Below, one piece after another: positions 54,445 through 64,000 of a DNA stretch of 64,000 nucleotides. The position numbers and the translations under genes were made by a program. The notes beneath the pieces are model-generated. The model was not told where the DNA came from. It was given only the letters and a program-made list of their open reading frames with translations, and ran no database searches. Numbering within the stretch: the stretch's first letter is position 1; each line of letters begins with the position of its first letter. Origin of the DNA: Salinicoccus carnicancri Crm (GTDB taxonomy: Bacteria > Bacillota > Bacilli > Staphylococcales > Salinicoccaceae); contig NZ_ANAM01000001.1 in assembly GCF_000330705.1 (NCBI RefSeq), positions 1 to 64,000 on the forward strand, in the 5' to 3' direction.

Positions 54445-55989
54445 ATGGTACTACCTTACAGTGCAGAACCAGCTACAGATTTTACACAGGAGGAAAACAA
54501 AAAAGCATTCAAAGCTGCTTTGGAAAACGCTAAAAATGACTTCGGCGTCAAACGTCCGCTGATCATCGGCGGCGAGCATATAGAAACGGACGACCAGATC
54601 ACTTCCTATAATCCATCAGATAAGGAACAGGCTGTCGGACACGTCTCAAAGGCGACACAGGGCCACATCGATGCAGCATTCCAGGCTGCGGGAGAGGCAT
54701 TTGAAACATGGAGCGAGTGGGATCCTAAAGATCGCGCTGAACTTCTCATCAGGGTTGCAGCAATCATCCGGCGGCGCAAACATGAATTTTCAGCATTGAT
54801 GGTTCATGAAGCAGGTAAGCCATGGAACGAGGCTGACGGTGATACGAACGAGGGCATTGACTTCATAGAATACTATGCCAGATCGATGATGGAACTGGCT
54901 GACGGCAAGCCGGTACTCGACCGCGAAGGGGAACACAACAAATATTTCTATCAGCCGATGGGCACGGGCGTTACTATCTCTCCGTGGAACTTCCCATTCG
55001 CAATCATGACAGGAACGACTGTGGCACCAATCATCGCCGGGAATACCGTCCTGCTGAAGCCGGCGGAAGATACACCCCTCATTTCCTATAAGCTGATGGA
55101 AGTGTTTGAGGAGGCAGGTCTGCCAAAAGGTGTCGTAAACTTTGTTACAGGGGATCCCGGAGTGATCGGCGACTATATGGTCGACCACCATAAGACCCAC
55201 TTCATCACTTTCACCGGTTCCAAGTCTACCGGTCTAAGGATCAGCGAGCGCGCATCAGTCGTTCAGGAAGGACAGCATTTCCTGAAAAGAGTCATTACAG
55301 AGATGGGCGGTAAAGACACGATCATCGTGGACAAAACAGCCGACCTCGACCTTGCGGCAGATTCCATCGTAAGTTCCGCTTTCGGTTTTGCGGGACAGAA
55401 ATGTTCAGCCGGCTCCCGTGCAGTCATCCATGAAGATGTGTATGACGAAGTGTTGAAAAAGGCCGTTGAACTGACAGAAGAACTGACCGTAGGCAACCCG
55501 GTGGATGAAACGTATATGGGACCGGTCATCAGCAGGAAACAGTTCGACATGATCAAAGGCTATATCGATATCGGCAAAGGGGAAGGTACGCTTAAAATCG
55601 GCGGAGAGACGGATGATTCAAAAGGCTACTTCATCCAGCCGACGATATTCGCAGACCTTGATCCGAAGGCACGCATCATGCAGGAAGAGATATTCGGTCC
55701 GGTCGTTGCGTTCGCAAAAGCGAAAGACTTTGACGAACTGCTTGAAATTGCCAATAATACTGTATACGGCCTGACAGGATCAGTCATCACGAATACACGT
55801 GAAAACTGGATTAAGGCACAGAAGAAATTCCATGTCGGCAACCTGTATCTGAACCGTGGATGTACTGCAGCTGTAATGGGGTATCATCCATTCGGCGGCT
55901 TCAAACTCTCCGGAACAGACCAGAAGACAGGAAGCCCTGACTATATGCTCAACTTCCTTGAACAGAAAGTCGTCTCAGAGATGTTCTAG
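54445..55989 (+). CDS. rocA: 1-pyrroline-5-carboxylate dehydrogenase
   Basis: 514 residues. Aldehyde dehydrogenase fold with catalytic Cys in [13 protein letters not shown], general-base Glu in [12 protein letters not shown], and the NAD-binding TFTGSKSTG. The length and N-terminal sequence match the proline/arginine-degradation enzyme that forms glutamate. The ATG follows GAGGAGG. It is monocistronic with a strong terminator; I see no clear promoter class in the 160 bases upstream. Confidence 0.92.
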   Translation: MVLPYSAEPATDFTQEENKKAFKAALENAKNDFGVKRPLIIGGEHIETDDQITSYNPSDKEQAVGHVSKATQGHIDAAFQAAGEAFETWSEWDPKDRAELLIRVAAIIRRRKHEFSALMVHEAGKPWNEADGDTNEGIDFIEYYARSMMELADGKPVLDREGEHNKYFYQPMGTGVTISPWNFPFAIMTGTTVAPIIAGNTVLLKPAEDTPLISYKLMEVFEEAGLPKGVVNFVTGDPGVIGDYMVDHHKTHFITFTGSKSTGLRISERASVVQEGQHFLKRVITEMGGKDTIIVDKTADLDLAADSIVSSAFGFAGQKCSAGSRAVIHEDVYDEVLKKAVELTEELTVGNPVDETYMGPVISRKQFDMIKGYIDIGKGEGTLKIGGETDDSKGYFIQPTIFADLDPKARIMQEEIFGPVVAFAKAKDFDELLEIANNTVYGLTGSVITNTRENWIKAQKKFHVGNLYLNRGCTAAVMGYHPFGGFKLSGTDQKTGSPDYMLNFLEQKVVSEMF

Positions 55990-56010
55990 AAAAATATATT
56001 TGGACATTAA

Positions 56011-56043
56011 AAAAACTCCAGGTCAGTGACCTGGAGTTTTTTT
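56011..56043. terminator. Bidirectional terminator
   Basis: AAAAACTCCAGGTCA pairs with TGACCTGGAGTTTTT (56011-56041), with A-run and T-run on the two sides, between rocA and rpsR. Confidence 0.9.
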
Positions 56044-56049
56044 GTAGTA

Positions 56050-56289
56050 TTACTGTTCTTCTTTTACGTATGGGAGTAGTGCCATATGACGTGCACGCTT
56101 GATTGCTCCTGTGAGCTGGCGCTGATACTTCGCGGAAGTACCTGTCACACGTCTTGGAAGAATTTTACCACGTTCTGAAATGAACTTTTTAAGAAGGTCT
56201 ACTTCTTTGTAGTCAATGTGCGTGATGCCATTGGCTGTGAAGTAACAAACCTTTTTACGGCGGCGACCGCCTCTTCTTGGACCTGCCAT
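56050..56289 (-). CDS. rpsR: 30S ribosomal protein S18
   Basis: 79 residues, the conserved [20 protein letters not shown] and [10 protein letters not shown] segments. Last gene of rpsF-ssb-rpsR. Its start follows GGAGG. Confidence 0.97.
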   Translation of the reverse strand: MAGPRRGGRRRKKVCYFTANGITHIDYKEVDLLKKFISERGKILPRRVTGTSAKYQRQLTGAIKRARHMALLPYVKEEQ

Positions 56290-56358
56290 GATTTTTCCTC
56301 CTCTGTGATTATTTTATCGCTGACCCGTCTCCTTGGATCATTTCCGGACACTATACTA

Positions 56359-56865
56359 TCAGAATGGTAGATCGTCGTCGCTGATGTCAACCGGTCCGTC
56401 TGCATTTGCAAACGGGTTTTCCTCAGCCCTGTCCTGTCGGGACTGCTGTGGTGCGGGTCTTGATCCCGTCGACTGGTTGCCATATGCATTCGTATAGCTG
56501 TCTGCAGAATTATTATTGTACTGCTGTTGTTGATTACCGCCTTGCCCTTTCGGTTCGAGGAATTGTACACTGTCACACACTACTTCAGTTACAAAAACTC
56601 TCTGACCGTCCTTATTGTCATAAGTACGGCTCTGCAGTCTTCCGTCAACACCCGCAAGACTTCCTTTTTTCAAATACTGGCTGACGTTTTCCGCCTGCTT
56701 GCGGAATACAACACAGTTTATGAAGTCGGCACCGCGTTCGCCGTTCGAACTCGTGAACGGGCGGTTAACCGCCAAAGTAAAAGTTGCTACGGAAATGTTG
56801 TTTTGACTGACTTTAAGATCGGGGTCTTTTGTGAGACGACCAACCAATACAACACGGTTCAGCAT
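56359..56865 (-). CDS. ssb: Single-stranded DNA-binding protein
   Basis: 168 residues. OB-fold (about 1-110, MLNRVVLVGRLTKDPDLK; WNCV-like FINCVVFRKQAENV), a Gln/Asn-rich linker and the acidic tail DISDDDLPF that recruits partner proteins. Sits between rpsF and rpsR, the usual order. Confidence 0.97.
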   Translation of the reverse strand: MLNRVVLVGRLTKDPDLKVSQNNISVATFTLAVNRPFTSSNGERGADFINCVVFRKQAENVSQYLKKGSLAGVDGRLQSRTYDNKDGQRVFVTEVVCDSVQFLEPKGQGGNQQQQYNNNSADSYTNAYGNQSTGSRPAPQQSRQDRAEENPFANADGPVDISDDDLPF

Positions 56866-56890
56866 GTAATCAACTCCATTGTGTTTTTAA

Positions 56891-57190
56891 TTACTTGTTT
56901 TCTGCTTGTTCATCGCGGACAACGATGTGACGAATGATATCGTTGCTGATCTTGGCCAAACGGTCGAATTCGTTCGTTGCTTCAACTTCAGAATTCAATT
57001 TGATGATCTGGTAGAAACCTTCTTTGTAATCTTCGATTTCATACGCAAGACGACGTTTGCCCCACTCTTTTGATTCGACGATCTCCGCGCCATTTGAAGC
57101 CAATAGATTATCAAAACGCTCAACGAGTGCTTTTTTAGCATCTTCCTCAATATCTGGACGGATTACATATAGAATTTCATATGCTCTCAT
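56891..57190 (-). CDS. rpsF: 30S ribosomal protein S6
   Basis: 99 residues with [13 protein letters not shown] and [18 protein letters not shown]. First gene of rpsF-ssb-rpsR. The ATG follows AAGGAGG. Leader sequence may carry the S6:S18 autoregulatory element. Confidence 0.97.
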   Translation of the reverse strand: MRAYEILYVIRPDIEEDAKKALVERFDNLLASNGAEIVESKEWGKRRLAYEIEDYKEGFYQIIKLNSEVEATNEFDRLAKISNDIIRHIVVRDEQAENK

Positions 57191-57245
57191 CTTCTACACC
57201 TCCTTATGGTCTTTAACGGCCTGTTTCAATGGAAACAGGCAAGGA
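57191..57245 (-). promoter_or_regulatory. Possible S6:S18 autoregulatory leader
   Basis: The transcript leader contains an 8-bp hairpin (CCTGTTTC/GAAACAGG) immediately followed by CCG, shortly before the rpsF ribosome site. S6:S18 complexes repress their mRNA by binding a CCG bulge in such leaders. The fit is partial. Confidence 0.45.
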
Positions 57246-57271
57246 ATAATTTTCATTACTCACAATCCGAT

Positions 57272-57300
57272 ATTATACCAGTGTTTTAGTCATTTTACAA
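57272..57300 (-). promoter_or_regulatory. rpsF operon promoter
   Basis: TTGTAA (57295-57300), 17-bp spacer, TATAAT (57272-57277): a near-consensus sigma-A promoter reading into rpsF. Confidence 0.75.
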
Positions 57301-57306
57301 TATATA

Positions 57307-58407
57307 TTACACATTAAATCTGAAATGGACGACGTCGCCATCTTTCATGATGTACTCTTTTCCTTCGAGGCGGACTTTGCCCGCTTCTTTCGCTTTGACT
57401 TCGCTTCCTGCTGCCACAAGGTCATCATAGCTCACCGTTTCTGCACGGATGAAGCCTTTCTTGAAATCGGTGTGGATGATTCCGGCGCATTCGGGAGCCG
57501 TCATACCCTTTTTGAATGTCCATGCACGCACTTCCTGCACGCCTGCAGTGAAGTATGTTGCAAGGCCGAGCAGATCATAGGAGGCCTTGATCAGTTTATC
57601 CAGGCCGGATTCACTGATGCCGAGCTCTTCAAGGAACATTTCTTTTTCATCTTCATCAAGAACGGCAATCTCCTCTTCGACCTTTGCCGAGATGACGATG
57701 ACTTCGGACCCTTCCTGATCGGCATACTCCCGGATGTTCTCAAGGTGTACGTTGTCCTCCGTACCTCCGATATCCTCTTCCGCCACGTTTGCAACATAGA
57801 GCATCGGCTTCTGTGTGAGCATATGGAAGTTCTTTACATATTTCGCTTCCTCTTCGGAAAACTCCATCGAACGTACCGGCCGGTCGTTCTCGAGCCCTTC
57901 CTTGATCTTCTGGAGTATGGCCGATTCCGCCATCGCATCCTTGTCTTTCTGCTTCGCCATCTTCTCCAGGCGCGGCAGTCTTTTCTCGACACTTTCAAGG
58001 TCGGCAAGGATGAGTTCCATATTGATGATTTCAATATCATCAACAGGGCTCACTTTGCCTGATACATGCGTGACATTCTCATCGTTGAATGCACGGACGA
58101 CCTGACATATTGCATCCACTTCACGGATGTGGGCCAGGAATTTATTGCCGAGCCCCTCACCTTTGGATGCACCTTTGACGATGCCGGCGATGTCCGTAAA
58201 TTCAAATGCTGTTGGGACGGTCTTTTTCGGTTCGACCATTTCGGTAAGCTTGTTGAGCCTCTCATCCGGCACCTCGACGATACCGACGTTCGGGTCGATC
58301 GTTGCGAACGGGTAATTTGCGGCAAGCGCGCCTGCCTTTGTTATTGCATTAAATAATGTGGATTTCCCAACGTTTGGCAATCCTACGATTCCTGCTGTCA
58401 GAGCCAT
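57307..58407 (-). CDS. ychF: Ribosome-binding ATPase YchF
   Basis: 366 residues. GTPase-fold motifs GLPNVGKSTLFN, DIAGIVKGASKGEGLG and the NxxE-type MLYVANVAEED, which gives ATP preference; the C-terminal TGS domain follows. Lies upstream of rpsF, downstream of DUF951, as in S. aureus. Confidence 0.96.
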   Translation of the reverse strand: MALTAGIVGLPNVGKSTLFNAITKAGALAANYPFATIDPNVGIVEVPDERLNKLTEMVEPKKTVPTAFEFTDIAGIVKGASKGEGLGNKFLAHIREVDAICQVVRAFNDENVTHVSGKVSPVDDIEIINMELILADLESVEKRLPRLEKMAKQKDKDAMAESAILQKIKEGLENDRPVRSMEFSEEEAKYVKNFHMLTQKPMLYVANVAEEDIGGTEDNVHLENIREYADQEGSEVIVISAKVEEEIAVLDEDEKEMFLEELGISESGLDKLIKASYDLLGLATYFTAGVQEVRAWTFKKGMTAPECAGIIHTDFKKGFIRAETVSYDDLVAAGSEVKAKEAGKVRLEGKEYIMKDGDVVHFRFNV

Positions 58408-58419
58408 TTATAATCACCT

Positions 58420-58614
58420 TTACACTTCATTTTTTCGCTTCACTGATTTCATCCGCTTTTCAAAATCACGCCGCGGCATCATGACGACGCGGCCGCACTG
58501 TTCACATCTGATCTTGATATCGGCGCCGAGACGTGTGATACGGAACAGTCTGCTGCCGCATGGATGCTGCTTTTTCATCTCTACTATGTCATTCATCCCG
58601 TACTCTTTTTCCAT
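58420..58614 (-). CDS. DUF951 family small zinc-binding-like protein
   Basis: 64 residues. Core NDIVEMKKQHPCGSRLFRIT with CEQC further on gives a possible zinc site of three cysteines. The start at 58614 lies one base past the mscS stop (TGATATG), so translation is coupled. Conserved beside ychF in Firmicutes, function unknown. Confidence 0.88.
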   Translation of the reverse strand: MEKEYGMNDIVEMKKQHPCGSRLFRITRLGADIKIRCEQCGRVVMMPRRDFEKRMKSVKRKNEV

Positions 58615-58615
58615 A

Positions 58616-59542
58616 TCAATCACCCACTGCTTTGTCATTCACCTCGAAATCCTGAATGTCCATTTTAGGAACGGAAATATATATGCCTTTGGTTGCGAGA
58701 TGATTTTTAATCCTTTTTCTCATGCGCCTTGTTGCCCCGAAGTGCTCCATCGGTTCTGTTTCGAGCATTACCCTCATGATGGATTCACCATTTTCGATGC
58801 CCTGCAGGCCAAGGACTTCCGGCATGGAGACGAGGGTCTCCTCATCCCTCCAGCTTTCCTCGAAATAGCTTCTGAGAATACTTTCCACTTCATCAATGTT
58901 CTCATCAAGCGACAGATTGATATCCAGCATGGATATCGCATTATAGCGTGAGAAGTTGACCACTTCACTGATTGAACCATTCGGCACGACTATCAGCTCG
59001 CCTTCCCAGCCCTGTATTTTCGTGGATCTGAGGCTGAAGGCGATGACCTCGCCTTCCCCGATTGGTGTACCTGTTGAGTTTATCCTGACAAAATCTCCCT
59101 TGTCGAACTGGTTTTCCAAAATGATGAAGAACCCTGTAATCATGTCCTTCACCAGGCTTTGTGCACCGAAACCTACAGCCAGACCGACGACACCGGCACC
59201 GGCGAGCAGTGTGCGCACCGGCAGGTTGAACGTTTCAAGCACCATCATGACAATGACGAACCATATGATCACCGTGGCAGCGTTCTGCAGCACATTGATC
59301 AGTGTCTTGTTGCGTTTCTCGCTGCCCTTGATCTTGGTCTTCGACTTCGATTTATAACTGAAGAAGTTTGTTATGACCCGGTTGGCAATTTTGACCAGAA
59401 TCAGTGCAACGATGACCAGAACAACCGCAGTAAGTACTTTCCCCCCCAGCCCAAGCCAGAGTTCCGGATCTGTCAAGTCCGTCATCAGCTGCTGAACCAC
59501 TGTAAGCGGCTCCTCTGTTGTGTTACCCAGTAAAGAAAACAA
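58616..59542 (-). CDS. Small-conductance mechanosensitive channel (MscS)
   Basis: 308 residues. Three membrane segments (about 35-58, 85-108, 118-138) with the Gly/Ala-rich TM3 LAGAGVVGLAVGFGAQSLVKD, then the beta domain (VRINSTGTPIGEGEVIAFS) and alpha-beta C-terminal part. It releases osmolytes on hypo-osmotic shock, useful in a halotolerant cell. The start is TTG with weak GGA ahead. Confidence 0.9.
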   Translation of the reverse strand: MFSLLGNTTEEPLTVVQQLMTDLTDPELWLGLGGKVLTAVVLVIVALILVKIANRVITNFFSYKSKSKTKIKGSEKRNKTLINVLQNAATVIIWFVIVMMVLETFNLPVRTLLAGAGVVGLAVGFGAQSLVKDMITGFFIILENQFDKGDFVRINSTGTPIGEGEVIAFSLRSTKIQGWEGELIVVPNGSISEVVNFSRYNAISMLDINLSLDENIDEVESILRSYFEESWRDEETLVSMPEVLGLQGIENGESIMRVMLETEPMEHFGATRRMRKRIKNHLATKGIYISVPKMDIQDFEVNDKAVGD

Positions 59543-59557
59543 ATTTACACATCCATT

Positions 59558-60382
59558 CTATGAATTTTCAAGTATTGCAATGATCCTTTTGAATTCCTCT
59601 TCGTTCCTGAATTCAAGGGAGATCGTCCCCTTTTTCCGCTGTCTGCTGATCTCTACATTTGTTCCGAAGCGCTCTTTGAGCCTCGTTTCGTACCTGTTGA
59701 CGAAAGCCGGCTTATCCGGGGCCTTCTTACTTTTCTTTACAGAAGGTCCGGACAGCGATTTCACATAGGATTCGAGCGCCCTGACGCTCATTTTCTCATC
59801 CACTGCCCTTTTTGCTGCCGTTTCCAGCTGCAGCGGATCTTTGAGCGGCAATAGAGTCCTGCCATGTGCCCCCGAAAGTTCCCCGGCGCTGATCATCTGC
59901 CTGACACGGTGCGGCAGGTTGAGCAATCTGAGCATATTGGCGATATACGGCCTCGATTTGCCCAGCCGTTCTGCGACGGCACTCTGTGTAAGCCCGAGTT
60001 CATCCATCAGTTCACGGTAGCTCCCTGCCTCTTCCAGAGGATTCAGGTTCTCACGCTGCAGGTTTTCGATGATTGCAAATTCCATCATCTGCCTGTCCGA
60101 CAGCTCTTTGATGATGGCCGGGATGGTTTCCTTCTCTGCAAGACTGCTTGCCCTGAACCGGCGTTCGCCGGCCACTATGTCGTATCCTTTGACTGATTTC
60201 CTCACAATGATCGGCTGGATTATACCATGTTCAGATATGGAGTCGGCAAGTTCCCTGAGTCTTTCGGGATCGAATTCCGTCCTCGGCTGATATGGATTAC
60301 GGCGGATTTCCGTCATGTCCAGCATGAAGACTGTTTCATCGTCCCCCGGGGTTCCATGTCTTCCATCAAGTTCTCCGGCCAA
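59558..60382 (-). CDS. parB: Chromosome-partitioning protein ParB/Spo0J
   Basis: About 274 residues. NPYQPRTEFDPERL and the CTP-binding GERRFRASSLA are in the N-terminal domain, the helix-turn-helix around QSAVAERLGKSRPYIANMLR in the middle, and a dimerisation C-terminus. I prefer a TTG start at 60382, preceded by GGAGGTG with 6 bases spacing; a longer frame reaches 60424. No parA gene is adjacent, as in staphylococci. I saw no parS site here. Confidence 0.93.
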   Translation of the reverse strand: MAGELDGRHGTPGDDETVFMLDMTEIRRNPYQPRTEFDPERLRELADSISEHGIIQPIIVRKSVKGYDIVAGERRFRASSLAEKETIPAIIKELSDRQMMEFAIIENLQRENLNPLEEAGSYRELMDELGLTQSAVAERLGKSRPYIANMLRLLNLPHRVRQMISAGELSGAHGRTLLPLKDPLQLETAAKRAVDEKMSVRALESYVKSLSGPSVKKSKKAPDKPAFVNRYETRLKERFGTNVEISRQRKKGTISLEFRNEEEFKRIIAILENS

Positions 60383-60517
60383 TGCCTTCACCTCCATAAT
60401 CTGAAACGGCAGTACTGCCGTCATTTCTGTTTGGAATCACACATAATATTATATCAGCCTGACGGCATTTGTGACACCAAAACAAAACACCCACCGGGGT
60501 CAGTGCCTGTGAGTGTC

Positions 60518-61330
60518 TTATTTGAATATCTTTATATTCACTTCATGGAATTCCTTCTGCTCTGAAGTATCATAGGATACATCCATGCCCCTGTTTCTGA
60601 GTTTTTCAATTTCACGGTTCAGGTCATTCAGCATGAATGACACATCATCCTTGAAATCAATTTCCCCATTCGCATGTTTCAGCCGGTTTTTGACGGCTGT
60701 TTCTGTATCCTTCACCGTCAGGTTCCCGCCTTTGATATCTGCGAGCACTTCTGTCTGCGATTCTTCATCCAGACTGAGCAGGCTTCTCGCGTGACGTTCT
60801 GAAATATCCTGACGCTGCAGCGCTCCAATCACGTCATCGGACAGTTTGAGCAGGCGCAGCTTATTGGCGATGAACGACTGGCTCTTGCCAAGGTTCTGAG
60901 CAAGGTTCTTCTGTGTGATGCCGTCCATTTTGAGCAGCTTCTGGTATGCCCTCGCCTCTTCGATGGCCGAGAGGTTCTCACGCTGTATATTCTCGATGAG
61001 GGCGATTGCAGCTGATTCGGTATCCGTCAGATACTTCACGATGACTTCCGCTTCCTCGCGGTTCATCATCTTCAACGCACGGAAACGCCGCTCCCCCGCG
61101 ATAATTTCATACATGCCCTCTTCGATCGGTCTGACAGTGATCGGCTGCAGAAGACCATGCTCCCCTATGGAGTCCGCAAGCTCTTTTATGCGGTCGCGGT
61201 CAAAATCTGTACGGGGCTGATAACGGTTCGGGACGATATTCTCCAGCGGAAGAAGCTGCAGTGACACATCTTCTTTTTTCTCGTCACTTTTGTCAATGAG
61301 TCCAAAAAGTCTTGAAAAAGGCTTTTTCAT
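60518..61330 (-). CDS. noc: Nucleoid occlusion protein Noc
   Basis: 270 residues. ParB-like: NRYQPRTDFDRDRIKELADS, GERRFRALKMM, and the helix-turn-helix QKNLAQNLGKSQSFIANKLR. The N-terminal MKKPFSRLFGLIDK forms the amphipathic membrane-targeting helix typical of Noc, which distinguishes it from ParB. Adjacent to rsmG as in Bacillus. Recognises ATTTCCCGGGAAAT-type sites, one exact copy of which is at 14525. ATG 61330 follows AGGTGAG. Confidence 0.92.
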   Translation of the reverse strand: MKKPFSRLFGLIDKSDEKKEDVSLQLLPLENIVPNRYQPRTDFDRDRIKELADSIGEHGLLQPITVRPIEEGMYEIIAGERRFRALKMMNREEAEVIVKYLTDTESAAIALIENIQRENLSAIEEARAYQKLLKMDGITQKNLAQNLGKSQSFIANKLRLLKLSDDVIGALQRQDISERHARSLLSLDEESQTEVLADIKGGNLTVKDTETAVKNRLKHANGEIDFKDDVSFMLNDLNREIEKLRNRGMDVSYDTSEQKEFHEVNIKIFK

Positions 61331-61346
61331 CTGCCTCACCTGCCTG

Positions 61347-62060
61347 TCATTTTAATGGTGACTTGTTTGGTGTACCCGGTTTTCTCGGATACTTCTTCGG
61401 TGTCTTGCGTATTTTTTCTATATCCAGTATATACCGTTCACTGTCCTCTTCGGGAAGCACGAAACTGTAAGTCTCCCGCACCCGGCCGCCGAGCAGGTCG
61501 AGTGCAAAGCTGCTCTCCTCAAGCTCCGCAAGCCCCCTTTTGCCCTTCATCACTATGAAGCCGCCCCCGGTCCGGACCAGTGGCAGACAGAGTTCGGCAA
61601 GGACATTCAACTGTGCAACCGCACGCGCTGTCACGATATCAAAGTTGTGTCGCTGGGCGCCCTGCCCGAACGTCTCTGCCCGGTCGTGGACAAGGTGCAT
61701 CCTGTCTAAATCCAGATTAGCCGCCAGTTCATTGAGGAAGCCGATGCGTTTGTTGAGCGAATCGACGATTGTGACTTTCAGATCCGGACGGACGATTTTC
61801 ATCGGTATGCTCGGAAAACCTGCCCCGGCGCCTACATCGCATATATCCGCATCCTGCTTGATATCGATGTTGAACAGCGGTGTGAGAGAGTCATAGAAAT
61901 GCTTCAGATACACTTCCTCTTCCCCGGTCACAGCCGTCAGGTTGATCTTTTCGTTCCATTCCACCAACATCTCGAAATATGTCCTGAACTGGCTGATCTG
62001 GTGCTGTGTGAGCTCGATGCCCTGCGCTCTGAGTGCGTCTACGAATTGTTGTTCCGTCAT
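61347..62060 (-). CDS. rsmG: 16S rRNA (guanine-527-N7) methyltransferase RsmG
   Basis: 237 residues. Class I methylase motif [17 protein letters not shown] and downstream [11 protein letters not shown]. Methylates G527 of 16S rRNA. The start overlaps the mnmG stop by 4 bases, so translation is coupled. Conserved mnmE-mnmG-rsmG-noc order near the origin. Confidence 0.95.
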   Translation of the reverse strand: MTEQQFVDALRAQGIELTQHQISQFRTYFEMLVEWNEKINLTAVTGEEEVYLKHFYDSLTPLFNIDIKQDADICDVGAGAGFPSIPMKIVRPDLKVTIVDSLNKRIGFLNELAANLDLDRMHLVHDRAETFGQGAQRHNFDIVTARAVAQLNVLAELCLPLVRTGGGFIVMKGKRGLAELEESSFALDLLGGRVRETYSFVLPEEDSERYILDIEKIRKTPKKYPRKPGTPNKSPLK

Positions 62061-63940
62061 GCGTTTACCCTTTTGATGTTGCCCTGTTCGATATAGACGA
62101 GAAGGATTGAGATATCCGCCGGGTTCACGCCTGAAATCCTGGATGCCTGCGCGATATCCAGAGGCTTGACTTTCTTCAGCTTATCAAGCGCCTCTGTCGC
62201 CAGGGAATGCACCGCGTCGTAGTCGATGTCCGCCGGAATCTTCTTGTTCTCCATGCGTTTCATCTTTTCGACCTGGGCAAGGGACTTGGCGATATAGCCG
62301 TCATACTTCGTCTGGATTTCAGCCTGTTCGTACTCCTCTTTGGAAATCTTGATGTCCTCTTCCAGAATCTCCATGATGGATTCATAGTCCATCTCCGGAC
62401 GTTTGAGCAGATCGAATGCAAGGATGCCGTCCTTGAGTAGTGTTCCGCCTCTTGACTCGATTACAGCCTGTGCTTTTTCGTTCGGCTTGATGCGGATATT
62501 CCTCAGACGGTCGATTTCCGCTTCGACATTCTGTTTCTTTACAAGGAACGCATCGTAGCGGGCTTCCCCGATCAGACCGATTTCATGGCCTTTTTCAGTC
62601 AGACGGAGGTCCGCGTTGTCATGACGGAGCAGCAGACGGTGTTCCGCCCTGGATGTCAGCAGACGGTAGGGTTCATTCGTCCCTTTGGTGACGAGATCAT
62701 CGATCAGTACGCCGATGTAGGCATCGGAACGGCTCAGGATGAGCGGTTCCTCGCCGAGCAGCTTGGCTGCGGCGTTGACGCCGGCGAGGAGCCCCTGGCC
62801 CGCCGCCTCTTCATACCCGCTCGTACCGTTGATCTGGCCCGCGGTGAAGAGGTTCTCTATTTTTTTCGTCTCAAGTGACGGCCACAGCTGTGTCGGCACA
62901 AGTGAATCATACTCGATGGCATAGCCGGAGCGCATCATGCGCGCGTTTTCAAGGCCCGGAACGGAAGCGAGCATATCGCGCTGGACATTTTCAGGCATGC
63001 TTGTGGAAAGCCCCTGTACATAGACTTCTTTCGTCCCCCTGCCTTCTGGCTCCAGGAAAATCTGATGGCGCGGCTTATCGTTGAAACGCACGACCTTATC
63101 TTCGATTGACGGGCAGTAGCGCGGACCGGTGCCCACGATATTCCCGGAATACATCGCTGAGAGATGCAGATTGTCATTGATGATCCGGTGCGTATTCTCT
63201 GAAGTATATGTCAGCCAGCACGGCAGCTGGTCGATGATGAACTCTGTGGTCTCGAAGCTGAACGCCCTCGGCACATCGTCGCCCGGCTGGATTTCAGTTT
63301 TCGAATAATCGATGGAATCCGAATTGACGCGCGGGGGTGTCCCCGTTTTGAAGCGGACGATATCGAATCCGAGCTGCTTCAGCTGATCGGCAAGGGGCAC
63401 GGAAGGCATCTGGTGGTTCGGTCCGCTGGAGTATTTCAGATCCCCGAGGATGATTTCCCCGCGCAGGAATGTCCCTGTCGTAACGATGACCGCTCCGGCA
63501 TCGTAGACGGTGCCGATGTTCGTTTTTACACCCTTGACGACATCACCCTCCACGATGATCTCATCAACCATGCCCTGCAGGATGTCCAGGTTCTGCTCAT
63601 CCTCGAGCACACGTTTCATCTCCTGCTGGTACAGCGTCTTGTCTGCCTGTGCACGGAGTGCGCGCACTGCAGGCCCTTTCCCTGTGTTCAGCATCCGCAT
63701 CTGTATGTGCGTCTTATCTATCACTTTTGCCATCTGTCCGCCGAGCGCATCAACTTCCCTGACGACGATTCCTTTGGCCGGGCCGCCGACAGACGGATTG
63801 CATGGCATGAATGCGATATTGTCGAGGTTAATGGTCAGCATCAATGTTTTAAGCCCTTTGCGCGCAGAGGCAAGTCCCGCTTCGACGCCTGCATGTCCTG
63901 CACCAATGACCACAACATCATATTTCATATTTCCTGTCAT
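62057..63940 (-). CDS. mnmG: tRNA uridine-5-carboxymethylaminomethyl modification enzyme MnmG (GidA)
   Basis: 627 residues. FAD-binding [21 protein letters not shown] at the N-terminus, [14 protein letters not shown], and ...[17 protein letters not shown]. With MnmE it modifies the wobble uridine of several tRNAs. I start at the ATG at 63940, six bases after AGGAGG; a longer frame is unlikely. Confidence 0.95.
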   Translation of the reverse strand: MTGNMKYDVVVIGAGHAGVEAGLASARKGLKTLMLTINLDNIAFMPCNPSVGGPAKGIVVREVDALGGQMAKVIDKTHIQMRMLNTGKGPAVRALRAQADKTLYQQEMKRVLEDEQNLDILQGMVDEIIVEGDVVKGVKTNIGTVYDAGAVIVTTGTFLRGEIILGDLKYSSGPNHQMPSVPLADQLKQLGFDIVRFKTGTPPRVNSDSIDYSKTEIQPGDDVPRAFSFETTEFIIDQLPCWLTYTSENTHRIINDNLHLSAMYSGNIVGTGPRYCPSIEDKVVRFNDKPRHQIFLEPEGRGTKEVYVQGLSTSMPENVQRDMLASVPGLENARMMRSGYAIEYDSLVPTQLWPSLETKKIENLFTAGQINGTSGYEEAAGQGLLAGVNAAAKLLGEEPLILSRSDAYIGVLIDDLVTKGTNEPYRLLTSRAEHRLLLRHDNADLRLTEKGHEIGLIGEARYDAFLVKKQNVEAEIDRLRNIRIKPNEKAQAVIESRGGTLLKDGILAFDLLKRPEMDYESIMEILEEDIKISKEEYEQAEIQTKYDGYIAKSLAQVEKMKRMENKKIPADIDYDAVHSLATEALDKLKKVKPLDIAQASRISGVNPADISILLVYIEQGNIKRVNA

Positions 63941-63953
63941 AGTTTTCCTCCTC

Positions 63954-64000
63954 TTATTTTCCAAGACAGAACTGGCTGAAGAGCTGGTCGATCAGCTGTT
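63954..64000 (-). CDS. mnmE: 3' end of MnmE (tRNA modification GTPase), partial
   Basis: The last codons in the window encode [14 protein letters not shown] followed by TAA. FC[I/V/L]GK at the C-terminus is the hallmark of MnmE. Only the tail lies in the window; the rest continues to the right. It lies 13 bases upstream of mnmG. Confidence 0.85.
   Translation of the reverse strand, partial: QLIDQLFSQFCLGK

Overview
The window looks like origin-proximal chromosome of a low-to-mid GC Gram-positive coccus of the Staphylococcaceae. A halotolerant relative such as Salinicoccus or Jeotgalicoccus is my inference, not a proof. The grounds are gene order and content: mnmE-mnmG-rsmG-noc-parB with no parA, then mscS, DUF951, ychF, rpsF-ssb-rpsR on the right; treP-treC-treR, the large SRP RNA gene, dnaX-ybaB-recR and apparent tandem rRNA promoters on the left; many acidic proteins; a BCCT osmolyte transporter; and two stress proteins behind sigma-B-like promoters.

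Layout. 1-7.5 kb is conserved core (rRNA promoters facing out of the window, recR, ybaB, dnaX, ffs, trehalose operon). 7.5-23.3 kb is mixed accessory chromosome: surface and lipoproteins, a preQ1 riboswitch with queT, a SAP-domain protein, a BCCT transporter, a HhH-SNF2 helicase, purC, small enzymes, and several decayed genes (paiB remnant, truncated peptide-binding protein between inverted repeats). 23.4-29.4 kb is one apparent operon: FCD-type GntR regulator, octopine/nopaline-type dehydrogenase, polar amino acid ABC importer and threonine dehydrogenase.

29.4-37.4 kb is a scrap yard of restriction genes and insertion sequences: a type III methylase fragment cut by a defective IS3-family element, an apparently intact FokI-like nuclease gene, then an IS30 element abutting a broken IS21 element that itself broke a second IS21 element. 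37.66-48.01 kb is a separate integrative element of 10.3 kb in the 3' end of guaA. It is bounded by 12-bp direct repeats, with matching paired octamers near both ends. It encodes integrase, a small excisionase-like protein, an HUH replication/relaxase protein with a nearby hairpin that may be its origin, a split FtsK/TcpA-like ATPase, a YdcP-like protein, a divergent Xre regulator with a 20-bp palindrome, and an intact type III restriction-modification pair as cargo. I see no mating-pore genes, so it is probably a mobilizable rather than self-conjugative element.

48-64 kb returns to core: guaB-guaA behind a guanine riboswitch, sigma-B-type stress genes, a YfbU-like protein, a VOC protein, pyrroline-5-carboxylate dehydrogenase, rpsF-ssb-rpsR, ychF, mscS, parB, noc, rsmG, mnmG and the last codons of mnmE. 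Sites matching the Noc-binding consensus occur in several places.

All calls come from reading the sequence and from remembered family knowledge; no database search was run.
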